DNA of 64,000 nt, from positions 123,538 to 187,537 of the forward strand of contig CAVVCQ010000003.1 in the NCBI GenBank assembly GCA_963746805.1, given 5' to 3'. The notes beneath the pieces are model-generated. The model searched no databases, was not told where the DNA came from, and saw nothing but the letters and a program-made list of their open reading frames with translations. Source of the DNA: DATHTC01 sp963746805. GTDB lineage: Bacteria > Actinomycetota > Thermoleophilia > Gaiellales > Gaiellaceae. Below, piece by piece: positions 44,199 to 52,523 of this stretch; the stretch's first letter is position 1, and each line of letters begins with the position of its first letter. The position numbers and the translations under genes are program-made.

Positions 44199-45164
44199 GT
44201 GCAGCCGCTCGGGGGCATGCTCGTCGTGGACCTCTCGCGCTACCTCCCGGGCGCCTATGCCACGCGGGAGCTGCTCGAGCTCGGGGCCCGGGTCGTCCGC
44301 CTCGAGCCGCCCGACGGCGATCCCATGCGCTTCACGGCGCCGGCCTGGCACGACGCGCTCAACGTGGGCAAGGAGTCCGTGGCGTGCGACCTCAAGGCCG
44401 ACCGCGAGCTCGGACGCGCGCTGGTCCGCCGCGCCGACGTCGTCGTCGAGAGCTTCCGCCCGGGCGTGGCCGCGCGCCTCGGCGTCGGCCCGGAGGACGC
44501 GGCGCCGACGGCGGTCTACTGCTCCATCACCGGGTTCGGCCTCGGCGCCCCGCACGAGCAGCGCGCCGGGCACGACCTCAACTACGTCGGGTGGGCCGGG
44601 CTGCTCGCAGACACGGCGCCGGGGCTGCCGCCGCTGCCGCTCGCCGACCTCGCCTCGGGCGCGCTCTCCGCGGTGGGACGGATCCTCGCCGCGCTGCTGG
44701 TGCGCGAGCGCACCGGCGAGGGTGCCCACGTCGTCGTCTCGATGACGCACGGCGCGCACCGGTTGGGCTCGCACCGGCTCGGCGGGGAGCCGCACGACCG
44801 CCTCCTCACCGGGGCGCTCGCCTGTTACGGGATCTACGCGTGCGCCGACGGCCGGCACCTGACGGTCGGGGCGCTCGAGCCGGTCTTCTTCGGGCGACTC
44901 TGCGAGCTGCTCGGGCGGCCGGAGCTCGCGGAGCGGCAGTACGGCGAGCGGCAGGAGGAGCTTCGCAGCGAGCTCGCCGCCGTGTTCGCGTCGCGACCGC
45001 TCGCAGAATGGCTCGAGCTCTTCGACGGCGAGGACGTCTGCGTCGGACCGGTCGCGACGCTCGCCGAGGGTGCTGCGGCGTTCGGTGGGCCGGCGCGCGG
45101 GACAGCGCCGCAGCTCGGCGCCCACACCGACGCGTGGCGGCGGGAGCTGGGAGTGCCTGCGTGA
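44199..45164 (+). CDS. Family III CoA-transferase / alpha-methylacyl-CoA racemase (CaiB/BaiF)
   Basis: 321 residues of the CaiB-BaiF fold: VVDLSRYLPGAYATRELLELGARVVRLEPPDGDPMR, VACDLKADRELGRALV, ADVVVESFRPGVAARLGVG, then GHDLNYVGWAGLLAD with the catalytic Asp of the family (GHDLN). It is shorter than formyl-CoA transferases, closer to racemases. GTG start seven bases after TAGGCT; stop overlaps the next GTG. Suggests handling of branched or carnitine-like acyl-CoAs with the dehydrogenases nearby. Confidence 0.87.
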   Translation: MQPLGGMLVVDLSRYLPGAYATRELLELGARVVRLEPPDGDPMRFTAPAWHDALNVGKESVACDLKADRELGRALVRRADVVVESFRPGVAARLGVGPEDAAPTAVYCSITGFGLGAPHEQRAGHDLNYVGWAGLLADTAPGLPPLPLADLASGALSAVGRILAALLVRERTGEGAHVVVSMTHGAHRLGSHRLGGEPHDRLLTGALACYGIYACADGRHLTVGALEPVFFGRLCELLGRPELAERQYGERQEELRSELAAVFASRPLAEWLELFDGEDVCVGPVATLAEGAAAFGGPARGTAPQLGAHTDAWRRELGVPA

Positions 45165-46699
45165 GGGCGCTCGCCGCGGCGACGAGCGTCCTGCTCGTCG
45201 CCGCCGTTGCCGGAGCGCTGGCCGCGGACGCGCCCAGGCGCGAGGCACGGATCGTGTTCGAGCGCGGGGGGCGCATCGTCGCGGCGAAGCCCGACGGCAC
45301 CGGGCGGACGGTGCTCGCCGTCGGCACGGATCCCGCGATCTCGCCGGACGGCTCGCGCGTCGCCTTCGTCCGCGGTGACGCGACCTTCGTGCTCGACGTC
45401 GCCGCGAAGCAGACGTCCCGGGCCGCGCCGGGCACCGAGCCGGCGTACTCGCCCTCGGGCCGCCTCGCCACGGTGGTCGCCGGCCGCATCACCGTCGACG
45501 GGGTCGCGCTCGCCGACGGCCGCTCCCCCGCGTGGACGCCCGACGGCCGCAGCATCGTCTACGCGTCCGACCGCGCCGGGTCGTGGGACCTCTGGCGCGT
45601 GCCCGCGACGGGCGGCGAGCCGGAGCGGCTCACGGCCGGGCCGGGCGACGAGCTGCTCCCCGCCGTCTCGCCCGACGGCGCCCGCATCGCGCTCGCGACC
45701 GGGAACGGGATCGCCCTCCTCGACGCGGGTGGGATCGACCCGCTGCCGCTCGCCCTGCAGGCCCCGAGCGCACCGGCCTGGTCTCCGGACGGCTCGCGTC
45801 TCGTCGTCGAGGCCGGCGGGACGGCGGGGACGACGCTCGCGACCGTCGACCCGGCGGCGTCGTCCGCCACGCCCCTGACGGGCAGCCTCCCCGGGGACGC
45901 GCGCCCGGCGTGGGGCAGCCTCGTGCAGCCCGCACCGAAGCCCGAGCCCGCACCGAAGCCCGACCCGAACGAGCTCCTGCCCGACCTCGACCAACGCGCG
46001 CCGCACGGCCTCGTCGTCGGCGGTGGCCCGGGCCGCTGGACGCTCGGGTTCGCCTCGGCCGTCGACAACGTCGGCCGCGGCCCCCTGTGGCTCGAGGGGC
46101 GGCGGCGCAGCCTGTTCGCGACGCGCATGGACGCCGACCAGAAGATCCGCCTCCGCAGTGGCGGGACGCGCCGCGTCGCACGCGTCGGCTGGATGCGGTA
46201 CACGGCCGACGCGCCGCACTTCCACTGGCACGCGATGGACTTCGACCGCTACGAGCTGCGCCGCGCCTCGGACTTCGGGCTGGTCGTGCGCGACCGCAAG
46301 TCCGGGTTCTGCCTCGCCGACCACTACGGCCACGCGGGGCATCGCGTCCGCGTCGCACGCGCGTTCTTCTTCGGCAACTGCCGCCAGTTCGAGCCGCGCG
46401 CGGACACGGTCGAGCAGGGCACGTCGGTGGGCTGGACCGACCGCTACCCGGCGAACTTCCACGGCCAGAACGTCGCGCTGACGGACGTCCCGGCCGGGAT
46501 CTACGTCCTCGTCCACCGCGCGAACCCGACCGGCCGCATCCGCGAGGTCACGCTCGCGAACAACGCCGCCTCGGCCCGCGTCCGCGTGGCCTGGCCGCGC
46601 GGACGCCGCAGCGCCCCGACCGTCACGGTCCTGCGGTTGTGCGAGGGGTCGGAGCGCTGCGAGGCCCGGCGGGCTAGAACCCGCGCAGGGCGAGGTTGA
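45161..46699 (+). CDS. TolB-like propeller fused to a lysyl-oxidase domain, secreted
   Basis: 512 residues: an N-terminal signal (MRALAAATSVLLVAAVAGALAADA); a TolB/WD40-type propeller from 30 to 255 with repeated SPDGSR, TPDGRS and SPDGAR blades; a PKPEPAPKPDP linker; and from about 275 a lysyl-oxidase-like domain. The latter has HFHWH at 353-357 as the copper-binding histidine cluster, then FCLADHYGHAGH and a second Cys (GNC) that may pair with the first. Lysyl oxidases make peptidyl allysine for cross-links; whether this one is active cannot be read. The GTG overlaps the preceding stop. Confidence 0.8.
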   Translation: MRALAAATSVLLVAAVAGALAADAPRREARIVFERGGRIVAAKPDGTGRTVLAVGTDPAISPDGSRVAFVRGDATFVLDVAAKQTSRAAPGTEPAYSPSGRLATVVAGRITVDGVALADGRSPAWTPDGRSIVYASDRAGSWDLWRVPATGGEPERLTAGPGDELLPAVSPDGARIALATGNGIALLDAGGIDPLPLALQAPSAPAWSPDGSRLVVEAGGTAGTTLATVDPAASSATPLTGSLPGDARPAWGSLVQPAPKPEPAPKPDPNELLPDLDQRAPHGLVVGGGPGRWTLGFASAVDNVGRGPLWLEGRRRSLFATRMDADQKIRLRSGGTRRVARVGWMRYTADAPHFHWHAMDFDRYELRRASDFGLVVRDRKSGFCLADHYGHAGHRVRVARAFFFGNCRQFEPRADTVEQGTSVGWTDRYPANFHGQNVALTDVPAGIYVLVHRANPTGRIREVTLANNAASARVRVAWPRGRRSAPTVTVLRLCEGSERCEARRARTRAGRG

Positions 46700-46787
46700 A
46701 GCGGTGGTCGGCGGGCCGCTCGTCCGGGCGGCGAGGCTCGGGCGGCAGCGGCGGGCGCTTCTGCTTGCGTGGGCGGCGAATCGTCAT
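46674..46787 (-). CDS. Small basic protein coupled to the MFS gene
   Basis: A 37-residue frame rich in Arg, Lys and Pro (MTIRRPRKQKRPPLPPEPRR...), whose ATG overlaps the TGA of the upstream MFS gene (ATGA). The overlap is the main support. It also overlaps the 3' end of the convergent lysyl-oxidase gene by 26 bases. Function unknown; could be spurious. Confidence 0.4.
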   Translation of the reverse strand: MTIRRPRKQKRPPLPPEPRRPDERPADHRFNLALRGF

Positions 46788-48010
46788 GCGGCCTCCAGGA
46801 CGGTGTCGGGAACGGAGTCGGAAACGGGTCTCGCGGCGGATGCGGCCGCGGCGTAGAGCACGGCGCCGAGGACGGAGACGAGCGCGATCGCGATCCACAT
46901 CGCGCCGTCGCCCCACGTGTCGCGCAGGCGCAGGCCGAGGGCCGGTGCGATCGCGCCGCCGAGCCACATCGACATGCCCGCGGTGCCCATGTACGTGCCG
47001 CGCGCGTTCGCCGGGGCGAGCCGGCTGACGAGCGCGTCGGCGGTCGGCGACCAGAGCATCTCGCCGATCACGAAGACGACGAGGATCAGGATCAGCACCG
47101 GGATCGCAGCCGAGACGAGGAGCGGCAGGAACGACGCCCCCATCAGCAGCATCGCCACCGCGAGCTTCGTCGCCGGCGGGATCGGCGCGGCCCAGCGCGT
47201 GATCCGGAGCTGCAGCAGCGTCACGAACAGCGGGTTGACGACGAACAGCACGCCCCACGCCGCCGGCTCGAGCCCGTGCGTCTGCGTGAGCGAGACGGGC
47301 ATCAGCGTCTCGAACGAGCTGTAGACGACCATCGCGATCATCCCGGCCGCGAACACGAGCGCGAACGAGCGGTCGAGGAAGATCCGCATCGAGATCCCGG
47401 CTCCCTCGTCCGCGACAGGCGGCGCGAGGCGAGGAAGCCGGAGCGCCGCCAGGAGCGACAGCGCGAACAGGACGGCGACGCCGGCGAAGAGGGCGGGCCA
47501 CGCGAGCGCCACGAGGACGGCGCCGAGCAGCGGGCCGGAGAACGCGCCGAGGTTGAAGACGACGCGCATCGAGCCGAACGCGTGCTCGCGGCGCTCGTCC
47601 GGGACGAGGTCGGCGAGCAGAGCCGTCAGCGCCGTGCCGCGCATCGGCGTCGCGATCGAGAGGCCGACGAGCACGGCGATCCCGGCGGTCGCACTCCCGC
47701 TGAGCGCGAGGAACGGCAGGGACACCTGAACGACGCTCGCGCCGAGGATCACGCTGCGGCGCCCGATGCGGTCGGACAGGCGCCCGCCGAGCACGCCCGC
47801 GGCCATGCCGGCGCCGGCGGCGGCCAGGAAGGCGAGGCCGACGTCGGCACCGGAGAGACCCAGCTCCTCGAGCGCCCAGATCGCGAAGAACGTCCAGAGG
47901 GCGTACTGCGCGGTCATGCCCAATCCCAGCGTCACCAGGAGCGGGGCGATCCCCGGCTCCGGGCGGCCGCCGGCGAGGCGGAAGAGAAGGTGGGCAAGGC
48001 GGTTCACCAT
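46784..48010 (-). CDS. MFS transporter
   Basis: 408-residue, twelve-TM major facilitator of the drug-exporter type, with GGRLSDRIGRRSVIL after TM2 and RGTALTALLADLVPDERREHAFGSMR in the TM4-TM5 region. ATG start. Divergent from a MarR gene across a 70-base, unusually AT-rich region with promoter and inverted repeat, the classic layout of a MarR-controlled efflux pump. Substrate unknown. Confidence 0.88.
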   Translation of the reverse strand: MVNRLAHLLFRLAGGRPEPGIAPLLVTLGLGMTAQYALWTFFAIWALEELGLSGADVGLAFLAAAGAGMAAGVLGGRLSDRIGRRSVILGASVVQVSLPFLALSGSATAGIAVLVGLSIATPMRGTALTALLADLVPDERREHAFGSMRVVFNLGAFSGPLLGAVLVALAWPALFAGVAVLFALSLLAALRLPRLAPPVADEGAGISMRIFLDRSFALVFAAGMIAMVVYSSFETLMPVSLTQTHGLEPAAWGVLFVVNPLFVTLLQLRITRWAAPIPPATKLAVAMLLMGASFLPLLVSAAIPVLILILVVFVIGEMLWSPTADALVSRLAPANARGTYMGTAGMSMWLGGAIAPALGLRLRDTWGDGAMWIAIALVSVLGAVLYAAAASAARPVSDSVPDTVLEAA

Positions 48011-48023
48011 CGAACTGTTCTAA

Positions 48024-48054
48024 ACTAAATGATTTGTGTTGGTACTGTCAAATC
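48024..48054. promoter_or_regulatory. MFS promoter with MarR-type inverted repeat
   Basis: On the minus strand TTGACA (48052-48047) and TTTAGT (48029-48024) are 17 bases apart. GATTTG (48031-48036) and CAAATC (48049-48054) form an inverted repeat with a 12-base spacer lying across this promoter. A candidate MarR operator. Confidence 0.55.
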
Positions 48055-48068
48055 GCCAACGACCGCGC

Positions 48069-48074
48069 TAGGAT
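48069..48074 (+). promoter_or_regulatory. -10 box of MarR gene
   Basis: TAGGAT, six bases before GTG 48081. Confidence 0.45.
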
Positions 48075-48080
48075 CCGCGG

Positions 48081-48593
48081 GTGGAGCGCGACGGCGTGGA
48101 CGAGAAGCTCGAGGTGCTCGGCAGGGAGCTGCCGCAGATCGACCTGCCGACCGAGGGCATCGTCCAGCGGATCCAGAAGCTCGCCTGGCGGCTGAATCGG
48201 AGCCTCAACGAGACCGCCGCCGCATACGGCCTCTCGCACGCGGACTGGAGCCTGCTCGGGAGCCTGCGCGCCTCCGGGGCTCCGTACCGCCAGGCGGCCG
48301 GCAAGCTCGCCGAGCACGTCTCGATCACCCCCGGAGCGATGACGAGCCGGCTCGACAAGCTCGAGGCGCGCGGCCTCGTACGCCGGGTCCCCGACGCGGA
48401 CGACCGGCGCGTCCTCCAGATCGAGCTCACCGAGGAGGGCGACCGGATCTGGACCGAGGCCGTCGCGGTGCAGGCCGAGAAGGAGCGCCTGATCGCGGCG
48501 GCGCTCGACGCACGCGAGCAGGAGCAGCTGAACGCGCTGCTCCGCAAGCTGATGCTCTCGACCGGCGCCGAGTCGGGCTCGAAGAAGGGCTAG
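48081..48593 (+). CDS. MarR-family transcriptional regulator
   Basis: 170-residue winged-helix regulator. The DNA-binding part contains LSHADWSLLGSLRASG, YRQAAGKLAEHVSITPGAMTSRLDKLEARGLVRRVPDADDRRVLQIELTEEG, with the DxRxxxxxLT wing motif. Dimerisation helices flank it. GTG start six bases after TAGGAT. Divergent from the MFS exporter, which it most likely represses. Its stop shares a CTAG with the convergent HAD gene. Confidence 0.92.
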   Translation: MERDGVDEKLEVLGRELPQIDLPTEGIVQRIQKLAWRLNRSLNETAAAYGLSHADWSLLGSLRASGAPYRQAAGKLAEHVSITPGAMTSRLDKLEARGLVRRVPDADDRRVLQIELTEEGDRIWTEAVAVQAEKERLIAAALDAREQEQLNALLRKLMLSTGAESGSKKG

Positions 48594-49274
48594 CCGGGCC
48601 GGGGCAGCCCGAGCGCTGCCGGCAGCGCCAGCAGGTCGGGCAAGGCGTCGGTGCCGGAGTAGCGGCTCTCTCGGTCGACGAGGTACGCCTGCATGCCGAG
48701 TGCCCGCGCGCCCTCGATGTCGTCCGCGGGCGAGTCGCCGACCATCGCCGCCGCCCCGGGCTCGACGTCCAGCTCCCGCAGCATCGCCTCGAAGATGCTC
48801 CGGTGCGGCTTCACGCGCCCGTGGGCGCCGGACGAGATCGCCGCGTCGACGTCGAGCCCGTGGTGCGAGACGAAGGCGGGCAGGTCGCGCGCCGTGTTCG
48901 AGACGAGCCCGAGCTTCAGCCCGTGGCGGCGGAGCTCCGCCAGCACCGGGTGGACGTCCTCGTAGAGCTCGAAGTTGTCGTGCACCTCCCACGCGCGCGT
49001 GATCTCCTCGGCCAGCCGGCGCACGGCGTCGCCGCTCCCGCCCATGCCCTCGACGATCCGCGCCGTGAACGCGATCCAGATCTCGTTGTCGTGCGCGAGC
49101 TCCGGGATGCGCCTGCAGCGTGTCGAGCGCCGCGAGCCGCGCCTCGTCGTAGCGGGCCGGGTCGAGCGCGAGCCCGTGCCGCTCGCCCGCGCGCCGGTAG
49201 CCCTCGGGGCCGAGCTCCGGGCCGGGCTTGGCGAGCGTGAAGTCGACGTCGAAGAGGACGGCCGCGAGCGTCAA
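48590..49274 (-). CDS. HAD-family phosphatase (apparent +1 frameshift)
   Basis: HAD hydrolase broken into two frames. The N-terminal part from TTG 49274 gives LTLAAVLFDVDFTLAKPG (motif I DxDxT) to ALDTLQ. In the next frame HPELAHDNEIWIAFTARIVEGMGGSG leads into LYEDVHPVLAELRRHGLKLGLVSN (motif II), RVKPHRSIF (motif III Lys) and MVGDSPADDIEGAR (motif IV). Removing one base of the CCC/GGG at 49104-49106 restores a protein of about 227 residues. TTG overlaps the nitrilase stop (TTGA); GTG 49289 is the alternative start. Substrate unknown. Confidence 0.78.
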
Positions 49275-50107
49275 GCGGGCGTCGGCCACCTGTACGCGTC
49301 GGGCTGCCGGTTCGCGAGCGAGGGCAGCTTCGCCCGCACCGACTGCAGCCGGGCCCGGTCGAGCTCGGCCACGACGACCGTCTCCTCGTCCGGCGCGGCC
49401 GCGAGGACGATCCCCCACGGGTCCACGACGAGCGAGCGGCCGAAGCTCGGCCGGCCGGGCATCACCTCGCCGATCTGCGCGGCGGCCGCGACGTAGCACT
49501 GGTTCTCGACCGCGCGCGCCCGCAGCAGCAGCTCCCAGTGGTCCTTGCCGGTCACGAGCGTGAAGTTCGCCGGGACGGTCAGGAGCTCCGCGCCCTGCAG
49601 GGCGAGGATGCGGTAGAGCTCGGGGAAGCGGAGGTCGTAGCAGACCGAGAGCCCGAGCCCCCAGCCCTCGACCTCGGTCACGACCGGCTCGTCGCCGGCC
49701 TCCTCGGCCTCCGACTCGCGGTAGACCAGGCCGCCGACCTCGACGTCGAACAGGTGGATCTTCCGGTACACGCCTGCGAGCGAGCCGTCGGACGCGAAGA
49801 CGCAGCACGTGTTCGAGAGCTTGTCCCGGCCCTCGCGCCGCTCCGTGATCGAGCCGCCGACGAGCGCGACCCCGTGCCGCCGTGCCCACGTCGACATGGC
49901 CGCGACCGACTCGCCGCCCTCGAGCGGCTCGGCCAGCGCGTGCAGCGCCTCGGCGTCGCCGATCCCGTTCCACTTCTCCGGCAGGACGACGAGGTCTGCG
50001 CCCGTGGTGGCCGCGCGTGCGACGAGGCGCTCCGCCCGCTCGAGGTTCGCGGCCTTGTCGTCGCGGCTCGTGAGCTGGACGCACGCGACGCGGAGTCGAT
50101 CGGCCAT
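49271..50107 (-). CDS. Nitrilase-superfamily carbon-nitrogen hydrolase (Nit-type)
   Basis: 278 residues with the Glu-Lys-Cys triad: Glu44 in LPEKWNG, Lys115 in YRKIHLFDVEV and Cys156 in SVCYDLRFPELYR. The sequence around DHWELLLRARAVENQCYVAAAAQ matches the Nit1/Nit2 branch (omega-amidase or deaminated-glutathione amidase). ATG 50107 seven bases after TATCCT; a longer frame exists but overlaps the divergent MFS gene. Coupled to the HAD gene downstream. Confidence 0.9.
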   Translation of the reverse strand: MADRLRVACVQLTSRDDKAANLERAERLVARAATTGADLVVLPEKWNGIGDAEALHALAEPLEGGESVAAMSTWARRHGVALVGGSITERREGRDKLSNTCCVFASDGSLAGVYRKIHLFDVEVGGLVYRESEAEEAGDEPVVTEVEGWGLGLSVCYDLRFPELYRILALQGAELLTVPANFTLVTGKDHWELLLRARAVENQCYVAAAAQIGEVMPGRPSFGRSLVVDPWGIVLAAAPDEETVVVAELDRARLQSVRAKLPSLANRQPDAYRWPTPA

Positions 50108-50114
50108 CGCGGCG

Positions 50115-50124
50115 AGGATACCCT
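50115..50124. promoter_or_regulatory. Overlapping divergent -10 boxes, nitrilase and MFS
   Basis: AGGATACCCT: minus-strand TATCCT (50120-50115), seven bases before ATG 50107; plus-strand TACCCT (50119-50124), ten bases before GTG 50135. The arrangement is the same as at 40148-40157. Confidence 0.55.
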
Positions 50125-50134
50125 GGCGCCGCTC

Positions 50135-51373
50135 GTGGACACCGCCCTCGCGCAACCCGTCGAAGGTCGCTTCCGCGCGCTCCACGCGCTCCGCAGCCGC
50201 GACTTCCGGCTGCTCTGGATCGGCCAGACGCTGTCGCTCATCGGGAACGGCGCGTTCGTCGTGGCGCTCGGCTGGAAGACGGTGCAGCTCACCGGCTCGT
50301 CGTCGGCGCTCGCGATCGTGCTCATGGCGAACGCGCTCGCGATGCTCACGACGCTGCTCGTCGGCGGGGCGCTGGCCGACCGCTACCCGCGGCGCACGCT
50401 GATGATCCTCTCCGACCTCGCGCGCTTCGGGATCGTCGCCGTGCTCGTCGTCACCGACGCGACCGGCACGCTCTCGTTCGGCCTCCTGATCGCCTTCGCG
50501 GTCGGCGTCGGGCTCGCGGACGGCTTCTTCCACCCGGCGTTCGGCGGGATCGTCCCGCTCGTCGTCGAGCAGCCGCTGCTCGCCTCGGCCAACACGCTCA
50601 TCGGCCTCTCGCGGCAGATCGGCTTCGTCATCGGGCCCGCGATCGCAGGCGTGGTCTACGGGCTCGTCGGCTCCGCCGCGGTCTTCTCGATCGACGCGAT
50701 CACGTACGTCGCCGCCGCCGCCTTCCTCTGGCTCGCGCGGCCGCGCTCGATCCAGGCAGAGCCCGGCGAGGGCACGATCCGCGAGATCGTGGCCGGCCTT
50801 CGGTACGTCGCCTCGGTGCCGTGGCTCTGGATCTCGATCGCCGTGGCGGCGTTCGCGGTGATGGTCACGATGGCGCCGTTCCAGTCGCTCCTCCCGGAGC
50901 TCGTGGAGCAGGAGTTCGGCCGCGGGGTCGGCGCGTACGGGACGCTCTTCACACTGCAGTCCCTCGGGATGGCGCTCGGCACGCTCGCGTTCGGCCAGGT
51001 CAACCCGCGGCGCGAGCGGATCGTGACGATGTTCGTGCTCTTCGCCCTCAACGACCTGTTCGTCGTCGTGATGGCGCTCTTCGGCTCGTACGAGCTCGCG
51101 GCCGCGATGGTCTTCCTGCGCGGCACCGCGATCGGGTTCGGCATTGGGATCTGGAGCACGCTGCTGATGGAGCTCGTGCCGGAGAGCAAGCTCGCGCGGG
51201 TGGTGAGCGTGGACTTCTTCGGCTCGTTCGGGCTGCTCCCGGTCGGGTACGCGCTCTCAGCGCTCGTGGCCGACTCCGCCTCCGCCGCGGCGATCATCGC
51301 CGGAGGCGCGTTCGTGGCGATGCTGGTGTGGACGATCCCGCTGGCATGGCGGCCGGTACGCTCCGCCGCGTGA
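50135..51373 (+). CDS. MFS transporter
   Basis: 412 residues, about twelve TM helices. FRLLWIGQTLSLIGNGAFVVALGWKTVQLTGSSSALAIVL at the N-terminus, LVGGALADRYPRRTLMILSDLARF after TM2, and ANTLIGLSRQIGFVIGPAIAGVVY are typical of the macrolide-efflux/enterobactin-exporter (MFS_3) subgroup. GTG start; stop overlaps the next GTG. No regulator adjacent. Confidence 0.88.
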   Translation: MDTALAQPVEGRFRALHALRSRDFRLLWIGQTLSLIGNGAFVVALGWKTVQLTGSSSALAIVLMANALAMLTTLLVGGALADRYPRRTLMILSDLARFGIVAVLVVTDATGTLSFGLLIAFAVGVGLADGFFHPAFGGIVPLVVEQPLLASANTLIGLSRQIGFVIGPAIAGVVYGLVGSAAVFSIDAITYVAAAAFLWLARPRSIQAEPGEGTIREIVAGLRYVASVPWLWISIAVAAFAVMVTMAPFQSLLPELVEQEFGRGVGAYGTLFTLQSLGMALGTLAFGQVNPRRERIVTMFVLFALNDLFVVVMALFGSYELAAAMVFLRGTAIGFGIGIWSTLLMELVPESKLARVVSVDFFGSFGLLPVGYALSALVADSASAAAIIAGGAFVAMLVWTIPLAWRPVRSAA

Positions 51374-51771
51374 GCCCCGGCGACATCCTCCGGCGCACAC
51401 GGACGATCGCCCTCGTCGGTGCGTCCCAGAAGGAGTGGCGGCCGAGCCACGGGGTGATGCGCTACCTCCTGGGGCAGGGGTACGACGTCGTCCCGGTCAA
51501 CCCGCTGTGCGCCGGCGAGGAGATCCTCGGCCGCACGGTGGTCGGGTCGTTGCGCGAGATCGACGCGCCGATCGACCTCGTGGACGTCTTCCGCCGCGCG
51601 GAGCACACGCCCCCGGTCGCGCAGGAGGCGGTCGACGTCGGGGCCAAGGCGCTCTGGCTCCAGCTCGGCATCCGGTCGGACGAGTCGGCCCGCATCGCCC
51701 GCGAGGGAGGTCTCGACTACGTGGAGGACCTCTGTACCGCCGTCGTCCATCGGTCGCTCGCGCGAGAATAG
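51370..51771 (+). CDS. CoA-binding domain protein (YccU-like)
   Basis: 133-residue single-domain Rossmann protein of the CoA-binding-2 family: TIALVGASQKEWRPSHGVMRYLLGQGYDVVPVNPLCAGEEILGRTVVGSL and the KALWLQLGIRSDESARIAREGGLDYVEDLC segment. Related to the N-terminus of succinyl-CoA synthetase alpha; biological role unknown. GTG 51370 overlaps the MFS stop (GTGA); ATG 51346 is an in-frame alternative. Confidence 0.85.
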   Translation: MSPGDILRRTRTIALVGASQKEWRPSHGVMRYLLGQGYDVVPVNPLCAGEEILGRTVVGSLREIDAPIDLVDVFRRAEHTPPVAQEAVDVGAKALWLQLGIRSDESARIAREGGLDYVEDLCTAVVHRSLARE

Positions 51772-51775
51772 GGAC

Positions 51776-52291
51776 ATGGACGAAGGCCTCCTCATTCTCC
51801 GCCTCGTCGTCGGCCTGACGATGGCGGCGCACGGGTCGCAGAAGCTGTTCGGCTGGTTCGGCGGCGGACGGATCGAAGGCACCGCCGCGTACTTCGGCAG
51901 CCTCGGGTACCGCGCCCCGGCGACGTTCGCGCTCCTCGCCGGGCTGACGGAGTTCCTGGGCGGCCTCGCACTCGCCGCCGGGTTCCTCGTCCCGCTCGCC
52001 GCCATGGGCATCGCGGTGGTGATGCTCAACGCCATCGAGTCGGTGAAATTCCAGAACGGCTTCTGGGCCGGCAACGGCGGCTACGAGCTCGAGTTCCTGC
52101 TGCTCTCGGCCTCGATCGCCCTCGCGACGACGGGACCGGGACGCTTCTCGCTCGACCGCGCGATCGGGTGGGACGACGAGCTCTCCGGGTACGCGATCGG
52201 CGGCGCCGCCCTCGCCGGGGCGATCATCGTCGGCTTCGTCACGATGACGTGGGGACGGGGCCAGCCCGAGGGCACGGAGTTTTCGACCTAG
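51776..52291 (+). CDS. DoxX family membrane protein
   Basis: 171 residues with four to five TM helices, starting GLLILRLVVGLTMAAHGSQKLFGWFGGGRIEGTAAYFGSLGY, the DoxX signature with His and Gly-rich loop; FWAGNGGYELEFLLLSASIALATTGPG follows in TM3/4. DoxX-like proteins take part in thiosulfate or redox membrane complexes in some organisms, but most are uncharacterised. Four-base gap after the CoA-binding gene, so co-transcription is likely. Confidence 0.85.
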   Translation: MDEGLLILRLVVGLTMAAHGSQKLFGWFGGGRIEGTAAYFGSLGYRAPATFALLAGLTEFLGGLALAAGFLVPLAAMGIAVVMLNAIESVKFQNGFWAGNGGYELEFLLLSASIALATTGPGRFSLDRAIGWDDELSGYAIGGAALAGAIIVGFVTMTWGRGQPEGTEFST

Positions 52292-52297
52292 ATCGGC

Positions 52298-52303
52298 TAC
52301 CCT
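52298..52303 (+). promoter_or_regulatory. -10 box of tRNA-Pro
   Basis: TACCCT, nine bases before the tRNA 5' end. Confidence 0.45.
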
Positions 52304-52312
52304 GGGCCCGTT

Positions 52313-52386
52313 CGGGGTGTGGCGCAGCCTGGTAGCGCGCTCCGTTCGGGTCGGAGAGGTCCCCAGTTCGAATCTGGGCACCCCGA
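52313..52386 (+). tRNA. tRNA-Pro(CGG)
   Basis: A complete 74-base cloverleaf. Acceptor CGGGGTG/CACCCCG, D-stem GCGC/GCGC, anticodon stem CTCCG/CGGAG around loop TTCGGGT (anticodon CGG), five-base variable loop AGGTC, T-stem CCCAG/CTGGG with TTCGAAT loop, discriminator A. CCA is not encoded. It reads CCG, the favoured proline codon in this GC-rich genome. Confidence 0.97.
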
Positions 52387-52399
52387 TGGAAGGTGAAGG

Positions 52400-52425
52400 A
52401 GCCCGCCCGTCGTGGCGGGCTTTTT
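52400..52425 (+). terminator. Rho-independent terminator after tRNA-Pro
   Basis: AGCCCGCC, loop CGTCGT, GGCGGGCT, then TTTT: eight base pairs and a T-run, 14 bases past the tRNA end. Confidence 0.9.
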
Positions 52426-52523
52426 CGTGCGCGCCGTGTGGCTGTGGACGAGTCGTCCGCCTCTCGACACATTGTCCGCGCGAGGCGCCGGTACGTTGGC
52501 GGAGACGACAACGGAGGTGGCGC

